Positions 50,197-59,650 of a DNA stretch of 64,000 nt are shown here, piece by piece. This DNA comes from Anaerolineales bacterium (GTDB lineage: Bacteria > Chloroflexota > Anaerolineae > 4572-78 > J111): positions 1-64,000 of the forward strand of contig JABTUK010000006.1 of the NCBI GenBank assembly GCA_015075405.1, read 5' to 3'. Under the pieces are notes generated by a model, which had not been told where the DNA came from, searched no databases, and saw nothing but the letters and a program-made list of their open reading frames with translations. A program made the position numbers and the translations under genes. Position 1 is the stretch's first letter, and each line of letters starts with the position of its first letter.

Positions 50197-51003
50197 ATGA
50201 AAGATAAATCCAACTTGCCTCCGTTGCCTCGTCGTACGGTGAAATACGTGGTCAATCCTGAGGAGATGAATGAGGCTGCGGCGCGGGGGATGCTTAGCAA
50301 TCCGGTCTATGTGGGTGTGCCCCCGTATAATCGAGTTGTCTCTGACGAGGCATGGATTCGAGCAGCGGTTAAATTGATTGAAGAGGATGGCGCGGAACAA
50401 TTTCTGGTTAATTTGCTGTATATGTTACGGGTCAGCATGGTAGATGCAGTCCCCGATGAAGCGATTCCCCATGATTATGACGGCCCCTGGCCTGACGACA
50501 CGGAGGATGAGTATGAAACTGATGATGAACTGGGGGAGTTCAACGAAACGCCTTCGCCCTGGCATAATCCGATGGAAGGGCTGGTTTTTTGCTCGCACGA
50601 TGACCTGCCGATGATTTTGATGGACGGCGAATTTGTGTGTGTGGGTGAATACTTATATGCCCATCTCGAAAATGCCCCGGTCACAGATTTGCTGACGGAT
50701 CCGGTTTTAACCCTGGTCTTCCAAAACGGTCACACCCTACCCCTCCTGTGCCCCGATTGTGGCGACTCGCTGCACGTGAAGGACCAAAGCGCGCTGCTGG
50801 ACAGCATCAACGGCTTGACCATCGTGGCCCTGGAGTGGGATGACGAAAATGATGAGCTAATTATTGAGTTTGGCTATCCCGACAGCAGCGACGAAGAGGA
50901 GCCGGAAACCCTGGAAACTCTGGCCATCCACCTCAATTCGGCCCGCGGGCTAACCTGCCCGCACCAAACCTTGTGGCACGAAGAGGAGGATGAAGAAGCT
51001 TGA
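50197..51003 (+). CDS. Uncharacterised acidic protein with a Cys pair
   Basis: The protein (268 residues) begins MKDKSNLPPLPRRTVKYVVNPEEMNEAAARGML and is strongly acidic (runs such as PDDTEDEYETDDELGEF and a C-terminal EEEDEEA). It contains LLCPDCGDSLHV, a CxxC that could bind zinc, and a further Cys in LTCPHQ. I do not recognise it. ATG at 50197 has TTAAGGAGATTAAACC upstream. Its stop codon TGA lies at the outer end of the family B element that follows, and a terminator lies at 51188. Confidence 0.7.
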   Translation: MKDKSNLPPLPRRTVKYVVNPEEMNEAAARGMLSNPVYVGVPPYNRVVSDEAWIRAAVKLIEEDGAEQFLVNLLYMLRVSMVDAVPDEAIPHDYDGPWPDDTEDEYETDDELGEFNETPSPWHNPMEGLVFCSHDDLPMILMDGEFVCVGEYLYAHLENAPVTDLLTDPVLTLVFQNGHTLPLLCPDCGDSLHVKDQSALLDSINGLTIVALEWDDENDELIIEFGYPDSSDEEEPETLETLAIHLNSARGLTCPHQTLWHEEEDEEA

Positions 51004-51155
51004 GTTGAAAACTCGCCCTACTTAGGATGATTTTCTGCTCTTTATCGCACCCTGAGTAGCTCTGAGCGAAGCGAAGGGCGTATCGAAGGGTGCCATTATA
51101 AGCCAAAATCACCCTTCGATACGGGCTAACGCCCTGCTCAGGATGATTTTCGGTA
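51004..51155. repeat. Inverted-repeat element family B, copy 5
   Basis: Contains GGATGATTTTC / GAAAATCATCC outer arms, CCTGAGTAGCTC and GGGCGTATCGAAGGGTG with the complementary CACCCTTCGATACGGGC. The left end TTGAGTTGAAAACTC includes the stop codon of the preceding gene; the right end is TCGAACTCAGGTTG. Confidence 0.65.
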
Positions 51156-51187
51156 AAATGTCGAACTCAGGTTGATAAGTCCTCACT

Positions 51188-51221
51188 GCCGGGGCGGAGG
51201 TTGTCTCCGCCCCGGCTTTTT
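51188..51221 (+). terminator. Rho-independent terminator
   Basis: GCCGGGGCGGAG and CTCCGCCCCGGC form a perfect 12-bp stem with loop GTTGT, followed by TTTTTA. It closes the acidic-protein gene upstream. Confidence 0.9.
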
Positions 51222-51332
51222 AATGCCTATCTTACCCTTTTGCCCATGCCCCTACTTTATGCTATAAATGGGGCGTGCTCTCCTCCGGCCGGACTGCTCT
51301 GGGGAAAACAACCGCAGAAAGCCAACCTTGAC

Positions 51333-52166
51333 ATGGCAGATGAGCCAAATTTTTATATTAGCCGGCGCCGGCGTGTGGCCGCCTGGTCAGTTCATCTCTT
51401 TACCGCCAGCGGCGGCGTTTTTGGTCTGCTCACTTTTTATGCCATCTACCTGCAACAGTATGTGTTGGCGTTTTGGTTTATGGGCGCAGCGATTCTGGTT
51501 GATTCTGTGGATGGCGTCTTGGCCCGGCGCGCCCAAACCAAAGTGGCAGCCCCCCGCGTGGATGGGGCGCTGCTGGACAACATTCTGGACTACGTCAATT
51601 ATGTCACCGCGCCGGCTTTCTTTTTGTTGGTCAGCGGGATGCTGCCGCCCATCTGGAATATCGTTGGGACCAGCGCCATTATGCTGGCCTCAGCCTACCA
51701 GTTTACCCAGCCCGAAGCCAAAACCGAGGACCACTTTTTTAAGGGTTTTCCGAGTTATTGGAATATCATTGTCTTCTATCTTTTTTTCTGGCAAACGCCG
51801 CCCTGGGCCAATTTAGTCATTGTGCTGGTCCTGGTGGTGCTGGTTTTTGTGCCGATTAAATATGTCTACCCTTCGCGGATGGACTACCTGACCCACAACC
51901 GCTGGCTTCGCCGGGCCATGCTGGTGGCAACCCTGTTGTGGGGGGTGGCCACGGCGGCCCTGCTGTGGCTGTACCCTGAAACCAACTCAGCCCTGGTCAT
52001 CCTATCTATCCTGTACGCTCTCATTTACATTGGCCTCAGTGTTTATCGTACCTTTCGCCCCATCGAGCCGCTGCCGCGCGGCCCCCGCCGCAATGTTATC
52101 GCCGAACGGCTGGAGCATCTGCGCAAGCTGCGTCAACGCCGCTGGCCCTTTCGCCGCCGCCATTAA
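51333..52166 (+). CDS. CDP-alcohol phosphatidyltransferase, phosphatidylcholine-synthase-like
   Basis: A hydrophobic protein of about 277 residues with the motif DG-x2-AR-x12-G-x3-D-x3-D in VDGVLARRAQTK through DGALLDNILD. The longer 12-residue spacer is that reported for phosphatidylcholine synthase rather than the 8-residue spacer of phosphatidylserine or -glycerol synthases. Six to eight membrane segments follow, and a basic C-terminus. The product would be a membrane phospholipid made from CDP-diacylglycerol and probably choline. ATG at 51333 gives a compact protein (MADEPNFYISRRRRVAAW). The frame is open to 51201 and no start has a strong ribosome site. Confidence 0.78.
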   Translation: MADEPNFYISRRRRVAAWSVHLFTASGGVFGLLTFYAIYLQQYVLAFWFMGAAILVDSVDGVLARRAQTKVAAPRVDGALLDNILDYVNYVTAPAFFLLVSGMLPPIWNIVGTSAIMLASAYQFTQPEAKTEDHFFKGFPSYWNIIVFYLFFWQTPPWANLVIVLVLVVLVFVPIKYVYPSRMDYLTHNRWLRRAMLVATLLWGVATAALLWLYPETNSALVILSILYALIYIGLSVYRTFRPIEPLPRGPRRNVIAERLEHLRKLRQRRWPFRRRH

Positions 52167-53752
52167 TGCCAATTGTCCAATCGTTGGCACAACATCGAGG
52201 CGGCCAGGTAGGCGTGGCGCTTTTTAGGGACGGCCACATGACGCAGGCAAATCATGGCTAACGATTGCAGCAAGAGGCCCTGGTAATAATCGCGCATCTC
52301 CGCTCGCCGCCCCCCGGCCAGCCGGCCGGCCATCTGGCGCAAGCCCTGGATGACCTCAAACGCTTTTCTTAATTCATCATTCCGAAAGGTGGGCAAGGTT
52401 GGCATATCGTCGAAATGGCGAGTGCTCAAGAGGGCCTGCTCAAATACCTGGAGACTGGGTAAATCGGCCACATCGAGCAGGACAAACTTTATATCGGCCT
52501 CCAACTCGATTAAATCGCGGAACAAATGGCCCGGCCCGCTGCGATAAAAATCTATCAACCAGGCTTTGTGGCCGGGGTCAAGCAGAATATTCTGGCTGTG
52601 CAGGTCGCCGTGGGTCGGGGCCAGCGCTACCTGGGTGATCAACTTGGGATGGCGTCGAAACCACTCGATGGGATTGGCAATAGGCCGCTTGAGTTCCGGT
52701 ACCAGCGGGTGTGTGTCGCCGGCCCAGGCGTCCAGCCCGGCCCCATGCAGGGCATTTTCCAGTCGAGTTATCGTCAGTTTCAAGGGCTGGGCGTACAACT
52801 CGACCAGGTCATAATCCTGTTTGGTTTCGCGGTTCTCGTACCAGTGGCGGCAAGTTTTGGTAAAAAGGTCATCCAGGGCGCGCAGGATTTCGTGCGCCGT
52901 TTGCTGGATATAAAACGTGCCGAAGTCTAGGCACTCCTCCAGCGGCGTGCCGACCAGACTGTAGATAATGCCGCCCAGCAAATGGGTTCTGGCCCTTTCT
53001 TTGAGCAGGGTGTGGCGGTAGCCATCCAGGTAGCCTTCGACATACTGGTTGTAATTCCTGTCCTCAACCTCGATCATTTCGCGGCCGGCCAGCTTGACCA
53101 CCACCGGCGCGGCTCGCCCGCCTCGCTCACGGGGCTGCACTTTTAACACCACTGCCCCGCTGGGTGAAGAGGAAGAGGAATGGACTCGGTTGGCCGGAAT
53201 GAGGGGGCTTATCACAATCTCATCGGCGTCGTGGAAAAGCTTGCATAGCAGCTCCTCGATCTCGGCTTTCATAATGTCAGGAGCGGGTTTGTCGCCTAAT
53301 TCGATGTGATGAGCCACCTCCTCCGCCTGAATTCCTTCCCAGCGGATTGAAAGGTCAAAATTCATTTTGACCTCGCTGGCATAAGCCTGGGCCAGAGCTT
53401 CCAGCAGACCACCCGGCAGTTCATCTTTGCCCACAAATTTAAACGCGACATTGTAACTGCCGCGTACCACCGGCACACTGGGATAGGCGGTCACCACAAT
53501 TTTGACAATCAGCGGGTCGAGCTGCCGGGCCAGAGTCAAGCCGCTGGTATCATCCCGATCGGGGTCGTTTTCCATACGTACATCCAGAACGGCCACATGG
53601 ACCCGTTCGCGGGTAGCCAGCGCCATCGCCTCAAAGCGATTGCCGGTGGCAAAAACGGTATAGCCTCTCGCCTGCAACAGCAGCGCCACCGAGTCGCGAA
53701 AATCAGGGTCGTTATCCACGACCAGAACGCGGCGAGGTCGAGCAGGAATCAT
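52163..53752 (-). CDS. Response-regulator receiver fused to a phosphotransferase-like (kinase-fold) domain
   Basis: Residues 1-130 are a REC domain (VLVVDNDPDFRDSVALLL, phospho-acceptor Asp in VAVLDVRMEND). The rest contains a kinase-fold signature of the aminoglycoside/choline kinase type: LAPTHGDLHSQNILLD with the catalytic His-Gly-Asp, followed by AWLIDFYRSGPGHLFRDLIELE with the second Asp. A linker of Ser residues joins the halves. Fusing a receiver to a small-molecule-kinase fold is unusual. It is the last gene of a three-gene signalling set on the minus strand. Target unknown. Confidence 0.78.
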   Translation of the reverse strand: MIPARPRRVLVVDNDPDFRDSVALLLQARGYTVFATGNRFEAMALATRERVHVAVLDVRMENDPDRDDTSGLTLARQLDPLIVKIVVTAYPSVPVVRGSYNVAFKFVGKDELPGGLLEALAQAYASEVKMNFDLSIRWEGIQAEEVAHHIELGDKPAPDIMKAEIEELLCKLFHDADEIVISPLIPANRVHSSSSSPSGAVVLKVQPRERGGRAAPVVVKLAGREMIEVEDRNYNQYVEGYLDGYRHTLLKERARTHLLGGIIYSLVGTPLEECLDFGTFYIQQTAHEILRALDDLFTKTCRHWYENRETKQDYDLVELYAQPLKLTITRLENALHGAGLDAWAGDTHPLVPELKRPIANPIEWFRRHPKLITQVALAPTHGDLHSQNILLDPGHKAWLIDFYRSGPGHLFRDLIELEADIKFVLLDVADLPSLQVFEQALLSTRHFDDMPTLPTFRNDELRKAFEVIQGLRQMAGRLAGGRRAEMRDYYQGLLLQSLAMICLRHVAVPKKRHAYLAASMLCQRLDNWH

Positions 53753-53785
53753 AGGTCTTGTCTCCCTTGAAAATGGCCTGGTTCA

Positions 53786-53867
53786 TGTCACTGCGAGCCG
53801 CTTTTGCGGCGAAGCCGTCTTCTACCCCGGAGCGGGGATTGCTTCGGCCTGCGGCCTCGCAATGACA
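53786..53867. repeat. Family A-like palindromic element, variant
   Basis: TGTCACTGCGAGCCGC and GCGGCCTCGCAATGACA form the arms, with inner GAAGCCGTC and ATTGCTTCGGC. It lies in the leader of the REC-phosphotransferase gene, after the REC-GAF gene that is upstream in transcription. Confidence 0.6.
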
Positions 53868-53883
53868 CTTTCATTCCCAAAAA

Positions 53884-56800
53884 TTATCTCACAATAGGGT
53901 GAGCGCCGGTAGCCGGTGACGCCGGCAAAATGATTTGCAAAGCGGTCCCGCGCTGGCGGCCACTCCATAACAGCTCCAGGCTGCCCCCAAAGGCCCGGAA
54001 AATAATTTTAGCAATTAGCACCCCAATCCCGCTGCCGCTGGTAAATTCTCGGGGCACCTGTTTTTCCAGAAAGTAAGGCCTGACTTTATCCGGCAGGCCG
54101 TCGCCGGTGTCTATGACCTGAATTTCAACCTGGCCCCGGCGCGGCCTGGTACTGACCTTTAACTGCCCGCCGGCGGGCATGACTCTCAGGGCATTGTTGA
54201 TCAATTTTTCCATCGCTACGTCCAGCCATTCCTTATCAATATGGGTCCGTAAGCCAGGGCAGCGCAAATCCAGCACCAGTTTGACCTGGGGCGAAGCGCG
54301 GCACCAGCGGGGGACTTGTTCTTGCAAAGCCGTGTCCAAATCGAGTTTGGTGGTCAGGCGGGGTTTATCGGGTAAAGGTTGGGTGATGGGGTTTATCTCC
54401 TGAATAGCCCGTAAGACTTCCTCAACTTTGCTCAACAAGTTTTGGGCTTCCTCGTTGGGCGGCAGGTGATCGGCCAGGACGGCCAGGTAATTACGGGCCG
54501 CCGCCGTTTTCTGGGTGACGCTGTGCGCCCAACTCGACCCAAATAGCCCAATCCAGGCCACCGCTTCGGCGGCGTCCAGATTGCCCTTGGTCTGGGCCAG
54601 TTCGTTATAGCGCTGGGCATTTTGGATAGCAATGGCGGCCTGGTTGGCCAGGGCTTCGATGATTTCCGCCTGGTCTTCATTAAAGTAGCCGGGTCGGGTA
54701 TGCTCAAAATTGAGCACCCCCAAACACTGCGAACCAATCAGGAGCGGCACCGCCAACTCCGAGCGAATATTGGGCCGAAACTCCCGGTAAATCTCGCGCC
54801 AGGGCAGTTGGGTCACATCGGGGACAATCAGCGAGCGTTTTTCCAGGGCCGCTCTGCCGGTGATGCCTTCGCCCAATTTGAGCCGGGTCTGCTCCAGGGG
54901 GATGAGCAGCGGCCCGTGACACAAGCGAACGACTAACTCATCCGTCGTTTCATCAACCAGTTGTAACATCCCATTGGTCACATTGACCAACTCCATGGCC
55001 TTATTCAAAATCAGGGGCAGCATTTCGTCCAGGTCAAGGGTTGCCGTGATATGCCGGTTGATTTCGCCTACGGTGTGCAGTTCGGTGACTTTTTGGGCCA
55101 GTTTTTCATTGGTGCGGCCAAACAGCCTGGCATTAAAAATGGCGACCGCCGCCTGGCCGGCAAATAAATCTATCAGGGCCAGCTCATCCTCGGCCCAGGC
55201 GTGGGGGCGGCGATAGCTGACAAACAGGATGCCCACCGGTGTGGTTGCCTCCAGGCGGATGCCGACAAAAGCCTCAATCCGTTCTCGCTTGATAAAACTG
55301 TGTTGCAGCAGGTGCGGGTCATCCTGAGCCGCATCATAGATGATAAACCGGCCCTCGCGCAGCACCAGCGATGACACCCCCCCACCCTGGGCCAGGCGCT
55401 GCTTGTCCTGGTGGGTCAACTCACCGTAGAGGCCAAAGGCGGCCAGGTTGGCCAGGTCATACTTGTTTGTTTCGGCCAGGTAGGGGTAGATCACGGCGCA
55501 GTCGGCCCCGGTGACCTGGCAGGCGGTGTAGGCAATCTTGTCGAGCAGAACTTTGGATTGGGTGGTAATATTGCGGGTCACTTCCTGCTGCACCCGCAGC
55601 AGCGCCCGCAGCGTTTCGGCTCGTCTGAACTCCCGGTCATACAGGCGGGCATTCTCGATGGCCACCGCGGCCTGGTTGGCAAAGGTGGTCAACAGGGCAA
55701 TCCGCTCCATCGAAAAGACATTCGGCACAAAGCTGTGGGCAAAAAGCACGCCGACCACCTTCCGTTTGGCTTTGAGCGGCAGCCCGATGTAAGAGGCTAT
55801 GCCAATCTCAAGCAGATAGGGGTTATGGTCGCCAGTCTCGTCAACACGGGTGGCGATGAAAGGCTCTCCGCTGGTCAAAACTTGCCGGGTTTTGCCGTTG
55901 GGCCGGGCGCGCTCGTGCAGGGGCGGCACATTTTGGTAGGCGGCGCTAAAGGTTTCGACGCTGTCCACCAGCCGGCCCATCTCGTCCACCAAAACCACGC
56001 TGGTATTGTCCGAGCCAACCACGTCGGCGGTCAAGGTGATGACTTCCTTGAGCACCTGATGCACATCCAGGTGAGAGACAATGACCCGTGAAGCCTGGTG
56101 GATCTTGTCCAGATCATCCAAACGGCGCTGGGTTTCGGAAAAAAGGCGGGCATTCTCGATGGCTACGGCGGCCTGGTTGGCAAAAATGGTCGCCAGGCGG
56201 GCGTTGTCTTTATCATAAAAATCGGGCGTCTGGCTGTCGAGGGTAATCACGCCGATAGCCTCGCCCCGGTAAAGCAGGGGCACGCCCAGCCAGCCGCGCA
56301 CCCGCTGCGTTTGATACGTAACCTGCATATCTGTCTCGATCCGGGTTTGTTTGCTCTGCCAGACGCGGTAGTTGGGATAAGCCTCGCTGGGCGGAAAAAC
56401 CCGGCCAATCAGTTGGCGCGGTTCGGGAAAACCGCGACAGGCGACCACTTGCAGCCCTTCGGGGGTGATGTGCTGGAGGGTGGCGCTGTCGTAAGCCACC
56501 ACTTGTTTCAAAACATCCAGAATCAGGTCCAGCACTTTATCAAGCTTGAGGGTCGAGTTGACAAGCTGCGACACCTCGAACAGGCTTTCCAGCCAGGCTT
56601 TCTCGCGTGAGGTGGCTTCCAGTTCAGCCCGCGTGCGGCGCGTCTCGACAATGGATTGGATCAGGATAGCCAACTCTTCCCGGTCGAACGGTTTAGCCAG
56701 GTAGCGGTAGGCGCCGGCCTTGAGGGCGTTGACCCCTACCTGCGGGTCTAACCCCCAGCCGGTAAAAATAATAAAGGCCGTTTTGGCCTCGGAACAGCGG

Positions 56801-57030
56801 TGCTTGATTTCCTCCATCAGGGTCAGGCCGGTGTAAGGCGGCGGTAGTAAGTAATCGAGCAGAACTACATCAAAACAGGTGGGCTGCGTCGCCAGGCAGT
56901 TGAGCGCCTCCAGCCCACTCCCGGCCATTTCGACGGTATAGCCATATTCCCGGCTCAACCAGCTTGCCAACGGTTGGCGCAAGCTCTCTTCGTCATCCAC
57001 CAGCAAAACCCTTACCGCAGCGTCAGTCAT
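53884..57030 (-). CDS. REC - multi-GAF - HATPase sensor histidine kinase
   Basis: The protein (1048 residues) begins with a REC domain (VRVLLVDDEESLRQPLASWL, Asp in VVLLDYLLPPPYTG, KPF lysine). Four GAF domains follow, at about 150-300, 310-465, 470-640 and 655-820, each ending in a FANQAAVAIENARL-like helix. The C-terminal region has a weak dimerisation helix with His in SSWAHSVTQKTAAARNYL. The HATPase (EKLINNALRVMPAGG, VIDTGDGLPD, GSGIGVLIAKII) lacks some canonical residues. It would sense several ligands or redox states in the cytosol. It is downstream of the S1-REC-GAF kinase with a 102-base gap filled by a word repeat. Confidence 0.88.
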   Translation of the reverse strand: MTDAAVRVLLVDDEESLRQPLASWLSREYGYTVEMAGSGLEALNCLATQPTCFDVVLLDYLLPPPYTGLTLMEEIKHRCSEAKTAFIIFTGWGLDPQVGVNALKAGAYRYLAKPFDREELAILIQSIVETRRTRAELEATSREKAWLESLFEVSQLVNSTLKLDKVLDLILDVLKQVVAYDSATLQHITPEGLQVVACRGFPEPRQLIGRVFPPSEAYPNYRVWQSKQTRIETDMQVTYQTQRVRGWLGVPLLYRGEAIGVITLDSQTPDFYDKDNARLATIFANQAAVAIENARLFSETQRRLDDLDKIHQASRVIVSHLDVHQVLKEVITLTADVVGSDNTSVVLVDEMGRLVDSVETFSAAYQNVPPLHERARPNGKTRQVLTSGEPFIATRVDETGDHNPYLLEIGIASYIGLPLKAKRKVVGVLFAHSFVPNVFSMERIALLTTFANQAAVAIENARLYDREFRRAETLRALLRVQQEVTRNITTQSKVLLDKIAYTACQVTGADCAVIYPYLAETNKYDLANLAAFGLYGELTHQDKQRLAQGGGVSSLVLREGRFIIYDAAQDDPHLLQHSFIKRERIEAFVGIRLEATTPVGILFVSYRRPHAWAEDELALIDLFAGQAAVAIFNARLFGRTNEKLAQKVTELHTVGEINRHITATLDLDEMLPLILNKAMELVNVTNGMLQLVDETTDELVVRLCHGPLLIPLEQTRLKLGEGITGRAALEKRSLIVPDVTQLPWREIYREFRPNIRSELAVPLLIGSQCLGVLNFEHTRPGYFNEDQAEIIEALANQAAIAIQNAQRYNELAQTKGNLDAAEAVAWIGLFGSSWAHSVTQKTAAARNYLAVLADHLPPNEEAQNLLSKVEEVLRAIQEINPITQPLPDKPRLTTKLDLDTALQEQVPRWCRASPQVKLVLDLRCPGLRTHIDKEWLDVAMEKLINNALRVMPAGGQLKVSTRPRRGQVEIQVIDTGDGLPDKVRPYFLEKQVPREFTSGSGIGVLIAKIIFRAFGGSLELLWSGRQRGTALQIILPASPATGAHPIVR

Positions 57031-57047
57031 AAGTTAAGCCTCCTCCG

Positions 57048-57150
57048 AAAACAGTCATCAGTGAGCAGTAATCAGTAAACAGTGAGTGATAGCTGATAAC
57101 TGATTACTGATAACTGATTACTGATAACTGAACTACTGATTACTGTCCAC
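57048..57150. repeat. CAGTAATCAGTAAACAG word-repeat hairpin, copy 2
   Basis: CAGTGAGCAGTAATCAGTAAAC words pair with TGATAACTGATTACTGAT words. On the minus strand the last word is used by the upstream gene for its final codons (SNQ) and its stop codon, as in ftr. Related to 13757-13925. Confidence 0.75.
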
Positions 57151-59481
57151 CTCCTCGGTAAAAGCAGGAAGTTCAATCAGAAAAGTCGCGCCCATGAGCA
57201 TATAGCTTTCGGCCACCTGAATCCGTCCCCCCATGGACTCAATCAAACCCCGGGTAATGTATAACCCCAGGCCCGTCCCCTCGTGGCGGCGGGTGGTGAA
57301 GCCCAGCTTAAAAACCTGCTCAAAATGCTGGCGGTGAATACCAGGGCCGTCGTCAAAAATAAAAATTTTGAGCGGATAGGCGATATCTTCAGGCCGGTGT
57401 TCAGTGCGTAATTCAACCTGTCCGCCCTCCTGCCGATGAGCGGCAATCTGTTGGATGGCATTGAGAATGACATTATGAAAGGCCTGCTGCAAACGAACCC
57501 GCGCCCCCAGCGTGCGCGGCAGGTCGGGGGATAGGGTCGCCCGCAGTTCAACCTGATGTTTGCGGGCCAGCGGCTCCATTAGCCGCAGGGTATGATTGAT
57601 GACATCATTCACCTGGAGCGGGCGCGTCTCGTCCCCGGCAATGAGGGTGCGGAACATGCGGGCCGTTTCCATGACGCTGCGGTTCATGGCTACAATCGTT
57701 TCCGCCGCCCGGCGCAGGTCGCGGTAGATAAAATTCTTGGTCAAATCGGGCTGCTCTTGTTCCAGCCGGGTAAAGCCTTGCAGCAGGTCGTTGCTATGAA
57801 ATTCAACGCTGGCCAGCTTGTTGTTGACTTCGTGGGCCAGGCCGCCGCTCAATTGACCCACCAGAAAAAGCTGCTGGAAAGAGCGCATCATCTCTTCAGT
57901 CTGGCTGCGCTCGATGGCTGCGCCCAGCACCAGGGCCATGGCCAGGGTGTGCTGCAACTGCGAGGCGCTAAAGAAGTTTGGCTGGGGATGGAACAGGAAC
58001 AGGCCATGCTGGATCCCGTTGTTGGTTTTGATCGGCGCGCCGAGGCAGGACTCAAAATTTAAGAGCGGCAGTAAATAACGAAACCGGGCCGCGCCGCGCC
58101 CACCAGCTTCTTTTTCCCAGATGACCCGCTGCTCCAAAATGACATCTTTGACCGGACTTTCGCTCAGACGGTGGTGATAAGTCTCAAAAGCCAGGGGCGC
58201 GCCGCTGTGAGCCACCAGCGAGACGGCATGGCTGACCGGATCGAGGGCAAAGATAGCTCCGGCGCAGGCTTTGGTTTCGGCCCGCAGTTCAGCCAGGCTG
58301 TGGGTCAGCGTTTCAGCCAGACCGTGCCCCTGCTCAACCACCTGAGCCACCCGCCGGAAGAAGCCAATCTCTTCGGCCAGTTCTTGACTTTGGGAAATTA
58401 CATAAGCGCCTCTGGATTGTTCGCCGGCCTCCAGCCGCTCCAGCAGGGCTTCGACTTCTTGCGGGGTAAACGGTTTGAGCAGCACTTCGACAAAGTCTAT
58501 GGTTTCGATCGCCGGGCCATGTTCATCGGCCAGGTCTGCCCCGGTCATCAAAGCAATGTGGCTGCCCGGACGCCGGGCCAGAATTTGCCGGGTTACTTGC
58601 AGACCATCCAGACCGGGCAAGTTCAAATCCATAAAAATCAGATAATAGGCCGTGGCCAGGGCATGTTCCAGGCCGGTATCGCCCCTGTAAACCACGTCAA
58701 CCCGGTAGCCGAGTTTGCGCAGCCACTTTTCCATCATATCGGCCAGCGCCTGTTCATCCTCGACAATCAGAATCCGTTCATCGCGGCGACGGAGTGGTTG
58801 GGCTGGCGAGGCCGGCGTTGGCTGGGCCAACTGCTCGGCGGTTAGCCCCAGCCGTTCGCCCAGGGTAAGCTGCCCGCCTGACTCGCGGCCTATGTAGGCG
58901 GCAATCGCCGCCTGAGTTGCTTCTCGTTCGAGGCGCTTGAGATGTTTTTTGATGCTCAGGGCAACGTGGCGTTTGTGCGGGTCAAGACTTAGAATTTCGG
59001 CCTGGACATGGTCACCTACCCAGAGGATATCTTCAACCTGTTCCACAAACCAGGGGGCAATTTCGGCCACGCGGACCAGGCCGACCACCCCCGGAATCAG
59101 CTCGACAAACGCGCCGTAGGGCATGACCCGCACCACCTGGCCTTGCACCGTCTGGCCCGGTTGGGCCGAGCTGATAAACTCTTGCCAGGGGTCGTACTCG
59201 ACCAGCCGCCGGCTCAGTTCCAGCCGCCGGCTGGCCTGGTCGAAATTGATAACCACAATTTCGAGGCGCTGCCCCGGCGCGACCAAATTTTCAAGGTCGG
59301 CTTCGCTGCCCCAGGTCAGCTCTCGCCGGCGGATCAAGCCCTGGAGGCCGTCGTCAAACTCGACAAAAACGCCAAAACGCTGGACTTTAGTAACCCGACC
59401 CACCACGCGAGACCAGCGCGGATAGTTTTGAGCGACATAGCCGGCAAAATCATCCGGGGACATTTCGGACTTCTTTAACAT
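57133..59481 (-). CDS. S1-S1-REC-GAF-histidine kinase fusion
   Basis: Residues 18-90 and 105-180 are two S1 OB-fold RNA-binding domains (VVGRVTKVQRFGVFVEFDDGLQGLI, and VQGQVVRVMPYGAFVELIPGVVGLV). A REC domain follows (RILIVEDEQALADMMEKWL, phospho-acceptor in LIFMDLNLPGLDG, KPF), then a GAF domain. A HisKA domain has its His in GGLAHEVNNKLASVEF, and a HATPase has FDDGPGIH and GTGLGLYITRGLIE. Paired S1 domains at the front of a histidine kinase are uncommon. They suggest that RNA, or a ribosome-like ligand, is sensed. Its C-terminal SNQ and stop come from the following word repeat. First gene of the three-gene set. Confidence 0.9.
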   Translation of the reverse strand: MLKKSEMSPDDFAGYVAQNYPRWSRVVGRVTKVQRFGVFVEFDDGLQGLIRRRELTWGSEADLENLVAPGQRLEIVVINFDQASRRLELSRRLVEYDPWQEFISSAQPGQTVQGQVVRVMPYGAFVELIPGVVGLVRVAEIAPWFVEQVEDILWVGDHVQAEILSLDPHKRHVALSIKKHLKRLEREATQAAIAAYIGRESGGQLTLGERLGLTAEQLAQPTPASPAQPLRRRDERILIVEDEQALADMMEKWLRKLGYRVDVVYRGDTGLEHALATAYYLIFMDLNLPGLDGLQVTRQILARRPGSHIALMTGADLADEHGPAIETIDFVEVLLKPFTPQEVEALLERLEAGEQSRGAYVISQSQELAEEIGFFRRVAQVVEQGHGLAETLTHSLAELRAETKACAGAIFALDPVSHAVSLVAHSGAPLAFETYHHRLSESPVKDVILEQRVIWEKEAGGRGAARFRYLLPLLNFESCLGAPIKTNNGIQHGLFLFHPQPNFFSASQLQHTLAMALVLGAAIERSQTEEMMRSFQQLFLVGQLSGGLAHEVNNKLASVEFHSNDLLQGFTRLEQEQPDLTKNFIYRDLRRAAETIVAMNRSVMETARMFRTLIAGDETRPLQVNDVINHTLRLMEPLARKHQVELRATLSPDLPRTLGARVRLQQAFHNVILNAIQQIAAHRQEGGQVELRTEHRPEDIAYPLKIFIFDDGPGIHRQHFEQVFKLGFTTRRHEGTGLGLYITRGLIESMGGRIQVAESYMLMGATFLIELPAFTEEVDSNQ

Positions 59482-59650
59482 GGTTAATCTTCATTATAAC
59501 ATAGTTATCACCCTCAAACAACCGCTTAAAAGCCTAAAAACCCAACCCCAATTTTCAAAAGGGAACCCTGTTTGACAATATCTCTTGGGGTCAACTATAC
59601 TTTCCCTGAGAATTGAAAGCGTTTGGAAACTGTTTCGTCTGACTTGCTCG

